Assembly: GCA_000310025.1 (NCBI GenBank)
Contig: FN649727.1
Location: 2,756,391 to 2,819,474, forward strand
Source of the DNA: Ectocarpus siliculosus
Lineage: Eukaryota; Sar; Phaeophyceae; Ectocarpales; Ectocarpaceae
Length of the DNA stretch: 63,084 bases
Direction: 5' to 3'
Below, in pieces: positions 58,318 to 63,084 of the stretch. A program made the translations under genes and the position numbers. Numbering within the stretch: the stretch's first letter is position 1; every line of letters starts with the position of its first letter. The notes beneath the pieces were generated by a model. That model worked only from the letters and a program-made list of their open reading frames with translations. It made no database searches and was not told where the DNA came from.

Positions 58318-60181
58318 ATGGCGGCGGCCGCCTCAAAAAATGAAGAGAAGAACGTTGTTGGAGATCAGCGGAATTGGGAGCAGAGAGTCACGTCCGAGCT
58401 AGAGGTCGCCAAGGCGTGGTGCGAGAACTGGGGGCCGCTGTACGAAGGCGCTACGACGCAACAGCAGCAGTTGAAATCGCTGGAGGAAAAACTCAAGCGG
58501 CGAGTCTCCAATTCACCCGTTCGTATGACGGTGCATACCACCCCCCCCCTCGGACCGAAATCCAAAGGTCGATTGCTCGACGACCAAGAGGGTGTGTCAA
58601 TGTCAAACGATACGTTATGAGAAAGCTCTAGAAAGGATCTCCTGTGGAGAAAAGTAATATGTCAGAGACGATGCATTGTATGCAATACTCGTCTGCAGTG
58701 TAAAGTAATCGTTCCTCTCGTCAGACAACTTATTATTGAGGAGCCAGGGTAAATGTATGCTCCAACTGTAGTCAGTATCGACGCATGTATGTATGTATGT
58801 ATGCATACCATACAGAAGACTAGGAATCTGGAGTAACGGGTCGCGAGCAACCTAATATGTTCTTTATGTAGACTAGATCTTCGCTCAGGTGATTTTCCAC
58901 TGCTGCAACAGTGGTCGATCTTTCGTATACAGCTAGCGCCCGCAATTAAGAAATATTTTATAACGATAAATAAATATAGGCTCACTTTTTCACGAAAAAT
59001 AAGAAAATAGGGTTAAGAAACATAGCTCAATCTGGGTCACACAATAAGAAATATCTCAATAAGAAACACAGCAGAGACCGCTGCCCTACTACATAAGAAA
59101 AGAGGGGTTGTTTTACGCCGAGGGGGGGTGTTTTTTTTTTGCGGCGCCCCCTCCGGCCCCCTGCGGGCTCTGCGCTCTGCTCTGCTGGCGCTAAAGCTCT
59201 GGCACAGCACACCAGACAGGCTGCGAACCACGACATGTTGTCTGCTGTAAGACGTTGCGGTTGAATACATTTCGCTTCTAGGGAGTGGCCTTACGTGCAG
59301 CCGTCGGTAGTGAGAATCGGGGTTGAGTACGGGAGGCGAGGAAAGCAGAGAAATAAGACATTGCCGATTTAAGAAATTCAGCAGGATTTGGCTGCACGAA
59401 AAAATAAGGAACGTGATGGTATAAGAAACTGAACGACATACGCTGAGTTTATAGCGCACAATAAGAATTCGAGGCTAGAACTGAAATAAGCGTTTCTTAA
59501 TTGCGGGCGCTACCTGTAGGGAGACTATGACTCCGCGAGAGAGTGCTGTAGGGACCTCCATATTACGGTGTATTCTGGACGCTCCGGCTGGGGGTCACAG
59601 GAGGAGTTACCGCACAGAAGCAAGCGTATTCTTCTTCACCTTCGCCTTCCTTCTGCGGCGCTTGCGTTAAATTTTTTTTTTGCTCCTAGAGGCATTCAGC
59701 CGTTCCCTTTCGCTCGCTTAACGCGACGTCGAATGAATATATTCGTTCCTGCCCCCCAGTTCATGTGACTATGTCGAGGTCCGAAGCCACGTCCCAAACG
59801 TAAACGTCAGAAGATTGCTAGGTCATAAACTAAACTATACTCAGCCGCGAATATGATTGTGTGGCCGAGCAAGGCCGAGTTTATGTACATGACATGTGTT
59901 CCGTGGTCAATGCGTTGTTTTATTCTGCGTAATATTTGGCCTTCCGTCGGCGTGAACACTTGTTAACATATATCAAATACAAATATTTGTTCTTACCTTT
60001 CGCGTTCTTGTGCAGGATGCCTGGGGACCAAGGGACGCGAACGAACTACCAGCTATCGTTTAACGGCGAAGCGCCATTCGACGAGTACCCCGTAGGACTC
60101 ACCAACCAGAAGCCTCTCAGGATGGAGGACGTCGAAGAACTAGCCAAGGAAATGATGGCTGCTCAGCAGAAGCGTAGATGA
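58318..60181 (+). CDS. Probable ciliary microtubule inner protein, C20orf85/CIMIP1 (LLC1) family
   Basis: Two exons: 58318-58591 and 60033-60181 (TGA), joined in phase 1 (donor GAG G|GTGTGT, acceptor GACCAAG|GG), giving about 140 aa. Other acceptors (60014) are possible but out of phase with this donor. The N-terminal half reads NVVGDQRNWEQRVTSELEVA then KAWCENWGPLYE. From memory this matches the family's conserved start (an Asn-x-Val-Gly-x-x-x-x-Trp motif, then Glu-x-x-x-x-x-x-Trp-x-x-x-Trp-Gly), and the overall size is similar. Family members lie inside doublet microtubules of motile cilia, so the role would be axoneme stability in flagellated cells. The C-terminal part (NGEAPFDEYPVGLTNQKPLR) has no motif I recognise. 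The intron carries a mariner-type MITE. Confidence 0.52.
58930..59516. mobile_element. Tc1/mariner-type MITE with TA target duplication
   Basis: 587 bp with terminal inverted repeats. The left end is CAGCTAGCGCCCGCAATTAA (58930-58953, continuing GAAA); the right end (59493-59516) is the complement, with a single mismatch. The element is flanked by TA on both sides (58928-58929 and 59517-59518), the hallmark target duplication of Tc1/mariner. Inside, AATAAGAAA-type motifs recur at least seven times on one strand. No transposase ORF. Confidence 0.85.
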
Positions 60182-60644
60182 TGCTGGCTGTGTGCCGCGT
60201 GTTGGGCGGCAGCTTCATCTAGCTAGGTACTCCGAGTTCTTACGTCCGCAAGAAGTGAAGAACGGGCCCCTATTTTTTTTCTCAATAGCAAGGGTCAGGT
60301 GGCCATTTCGAGAGCCTGTAGGTATTCGCCCAGCGGAGCGAGACCTTTATCTATGCGCTCTGGGTGAACAAACCCTACGATTCAACAACCTAACAGCAGC
60401 AGTGAGTAACAGCACAGGGCGCTGAAGTTGTTCACACATCGAACGAAGGGGACAACTGTACACGCGAGCGACGGAAAAATGTATGAGGTACACAACAACC
60501 TGCCATGAAATCAAACAGTGAGCGAGGCAGCCAGATCAAAAGCAGGAGGGGCATCTGTTGCCCGCTCGCTCCTCCTGGGATGCACGAGGCCGAGCGTATG
60601 TATAGAACGAAACGGCGCGAGCATCCCTTGCTGGTCTCCGCCAC
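60182..60644. other. Intergenic region
   Basis: Region after the stop of the ciliary-type gene; no exon, repeat family or RNA gene recognised. Confidence 0.4.
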
Positions 60645-61076
60645 TTGCCCATGGGTTACTACTCGTGCTCTCAACGAGACAGAGCATACCATGCTTACTC
60701 CGAGAGAAGAAACTGCCGACAACTCAAGGACGACGTGGAGCGGGGAATGATAAACTGTGTGGATGAGGCGCAAGAGTACTTCTCATGGGCAGCTTGGAAG
60801 TTTTCGTTTTCTATGCGATTGCTCATGGGCAGCAGCGTGGAATATTTCGTTTTCTATGCGATTTGGTTGCCTCAGCTTGCACGTTGGGAAGGTTTCGCAA
60901 CGTTCACCCCGCCGTTGACGAACAACATTGTTGGACTCTATCTGCGTACTTTCCGCGAAGAGCTGCCGCCGAAGGGCAACTTGCAGACGCCACAAAAAAT
61001 CACAAACGAGGAAGCGCGTGACAGGATTTACTTCTCTCCCTTTGCCAAGACTCGATTCCACAACCTCACCATCTAG
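60645..61076 (+). CDS. Hypothetical open frame with internal 40-bp duplication
   Basis: A 143-codon frame ending at TAG 61074-61076, reading YYSCSQRDRAYHAYSERRNC, AQEYFSWAAWKFSFSM and YLRTFREELPPKGNLQTPQK. Bases about 60786-60825 and 60826-60866 are near-duplicates (CATGGGCAGC ... TTTCGTTTTCTATGCGATT). No splice signals, start context or domain decide the case; the frame may be chance or a relic. A further open frame (about 61385-61649) with CVGVPVVFYHNHVNLCVGSI follows in another frame. Confidence 0.2.
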   Translation: MPMGYYSCSQRDRAYHAYSERRNCRQLKDDVERGMINCVDEAQEYFSWAAWKFSFSMRLLMGSSVEYFVFYAIWLPQLARWEGFATFTPPLTNNIVGLYLRTFREELPPKGNLQTPQKITNEEARDRIYFSPFAKTRFHNLTI

Positions 61077-61912
61077 AGGCGGCCCATTGCCGGGGTCACG
61101 CACGACCACAGCCAATCTCTACTTTCCCAGAGACGCTCATTTCCCTGCGACATTCTCCAACCCAAGATACAAGTATCTTGCTGGTGTTCGTGCATATTTC
61201 ACGCGATCCAGATCCGAAAAATCTTCTTAGAAGGAAACGAAAGTTGTGCCCATCACCACTAACAGGCGGCAAGAGCCATTGCCGCGGTGCCCACCGCTCA
61301 CATCCGACAAAAAACGAGAAGAGCCAAACACCAACGTAGAAATACCACGAGTCGACGAGACCAGCACGCTTCTTGAGCCCCACCTAGACCTTTCGACAAG
61401 TTTCAGAAGCCCCTGTTGCGCACGTTGTACCCAACCACAGTCCTCGACACCTGTGTTGGCGTGCCAGTGGTGTTCTACCACAATCACGTCAACCTTTGTG
61501 TTGGCTCGATACACACAGCACTCTCTAATGCTACGGAAAATCACACCACAACCAACACGTGTGCCGACGACAGGTGCGGTCTACTCCAGCTGCAGAAAAA
61601 ATTCGATGCCCTACGTGCCGCTCGGGCGAGGTCCACAGCAGTAGCTTGAGAAGGTAAACAAAAATCTTACTATGTCACTACTATTTGTCACAAGATTAAG
61701 GAAAGGCGTCTTCACCCGCTATACCTGCCGTCTATTCACAAGGATAAATATTAAAGTTGGAATAACATATAGGCTAAAGACACATACGGACAAGGACCAA
61801 AGCCACTACGAGATCGCTCCTCCTAGCGAAACAAAAAGCTAGTCGATGGAATAAAAACTACAACACCAACCACCGCCGCCGCCACGAACGCCGCGGCCGG
61901 GGTTTACACCAA
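61077..61912. other. Intergenic region before a convergent gene
   Basis: Contains the uncertain open frame at 61385-61649 and then AT-rich sequence (about 61650-61860) that fits a 3' UTR for the minus-strand gene ending at 61913. Nothing else recognised. Confidence 0.4.
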
Positions 61913-63084
61913 TCACGCCTCTCCCGGGACCCCTATTAGCGGCGCCATCCTCGTCAGCAGCTCCCGCACGACCGCCCGAACCTCCAGACTCCTGACGACA
62001 ACCAAATCCGCCAGCCGAGGGCACAGCCAGCCAGCCTCCCTATCGAAAGCCTCCGCGGGCTGCAACAAGAGAAGGCCTCGCAGCAGCAGCAGAACCGCCG
62101 AGGTGAGATGCCTGACCTCGGCCTCCGCGCTTGCAACCAGGTTAACCGGCTCTCGCTGCTGGTGCTGAGGCCCAAGCCCACCGGCGGCGGGAAGCCTCGG
62201 GGCAGCACCGAGGGGGCGTCGCGCGCCGCCGCTGCCCACGCTTCTGGGCGTGCTCGCCTGCTGATGCGCTCGGCTCCCCGTACTCGCCGTGGGGGAGAAC
62301 GAGGACGAGGTGACGGTGTGCCTGCTCGGACTCTCTGCGGAGAAGCCGCCGCGATGCTGCGACGGGGATGGGGGAGCGAAGGAGGAGGAAGGTACTGCTG
62401 CCGCCGCCGCCGCCGCCGCCGTGTCATCCGCGCTACTCCACATGTGATCTTCCAGGCTGAGTTCAAGCGCACATGGCACGGAAGGGAGTGGACAGGTAGG
62501 CGGGGAGTGGTTACAGCCATCTTGTTGATGGCATCGTGGAAGGAAACTCTGCGAAGAACGCCATATCGCACACATCCGCAGCACGGGTAGTAGCAGTAGC
62601 GGCCGCGGCGGCTGCAGAGTCCATCTAACCCCTTGACCCCGATCGGCCTAAATGCTTGCGTTCGACGCGTGGACACCCCACGGTCACCCACCAAAACATT
62701 TTCGGATGAGGTCAGTCCGTTTAATTGTGATTGTACTTCATATTCTCTCACCTAGCTCGCTGTACTTCCCCGTCCGCTACAAAGTACCGAACCAAGAGGT
62801 TACCCCCCTCGCGCCGCAAAAACTCGAGGGCGAGGGCCGTCCCGTCCCATCCTGCGGCGCCCCCGCCACCCGGGCCATCGTCCCCGTCGCCACTCCACTC
62901 CAACAGGTCGTCCACGACCAGCATCGGCCCCGCCGCGCTCCCGCTGTGAACACCACCCCTTGCCTTCCCTCCCACCGCCCCGTGTACATCGCCGTCCGCC
63001 GGTAAACCCGGTCGCGGAGGGCGCGATCGACGGCGCTGCTGGCTGGGCTGCCGTCCTCCTCCTCCTCCACCACCACCACCACCA
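61913..63084 (-). CDS. Unknown Ser/Ala/Gly-rich protein, last two exons (5' end outside window)
   Basis: Minus-strand exon 63084-62752 runs in from the window edge: Gly-rich, then GPMLVVDDLLEWSGDGDD and ALEFLRREGGNLLVRYFVAD. It ends at donor GCTAG|GTGAGA in phase 2. Exon 62456-61913 begins after CTCAG (phase 2 in), reads EDHMWSSADDTAAAAAAAAV and a Ser/Pro-rich stretch, then NLVASAEAEVRHLTSAVLLL, REAGWLCPRLADLVVV and VVRELLTRMAPLIGVPGEA before TGA. The helical, Leu/Val/Arg-rich C-terminus looks like a real folded segment. No family recognised. Confidence 0.55.

Noticed and set aside
62108-62590. 160-codon plus-strand frame
   Set aside because: Arg/Gly reading opposite the last exon of the minus-strand gene, whose splice phases agree.

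Overview
The window is nuclear DNA of an intron-rich eukaryote. It most resembles a brown alga or another multicellular stramenopile. The reasons are many short exons (about 50-340 bp) separated by GT-AG introns of a few hundred bases to 2 kb, very GC-rich coding exons in a more neutral background, triplet-repeat runs that also occur inside exons, a flagellar-type gene, a vacuolar proton pyrophosphatase, and a seven-transmembrane RGS receptor. Three stretches of exactly 100 N (13944-14043, 25627-25726, 42309-42408) are scaffold gaps. I saw no rRNA, tRNA or CRISPR array, and nothing organellar or prokaryotic. The species is inference; no search was run.

Layout, left to right. 1-2057 (+): last exons of a vacuolar H+-pyrophosphatase. 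3900-11815 (+): an ankyrin-like gene with a Gly/Ser-rich tail. 13350-14535 (-): a low-complexity Ser/Gly/Ala/Lys-rich protein split by a gap. 15089-18414 (-): a small possible PH-like protein. 19100-26786 (+): a BAR-SH3 membrane-curvature protein whose eight exons join in frame. 29089-35772 (+): a nucleolin-type protein, also eight exons in frame. 38258-46781 (-): a 7TM-RGS protein. 49620-49790 (-): a broken RGS copy. 51882-57773 (-): a protein with two RGS domains. 58318-60181 (+): a probable ciliary microtubule inner protein (C20orf85/CIMIP1-like). 61913-63084 (-): the 3' end of an unknown Ser/Ala/Gly-rich gene.

The clearest functional theme is heterotrimeric G-protein signalling. About 20 kb on one strand holds an intact-looking 7TM-RGS gene, an RGS exon relic and a dual-RGS gene, which suggests local duplication and divergence. 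The other genes are housekeeping (proton pumping, endocytosis/membrane shaping, ribosome biogenesis, flagellum) and show no operon-like logic.

Much of the intronic and intergenic DNA is repetitive. There is a poly-C-bounded element with a GGTTACCG hairpin (four copies), a family carrying a perfect 48-bp palindrome (two copies), a third dispersed family (four copies), a TA-flanked mariner-type MITE, and recent duplications inside nucleolin introns. One of these duplicates a 5' splice site in frame. Two poly-C elements lie in opposite orientation around one RGS exon.
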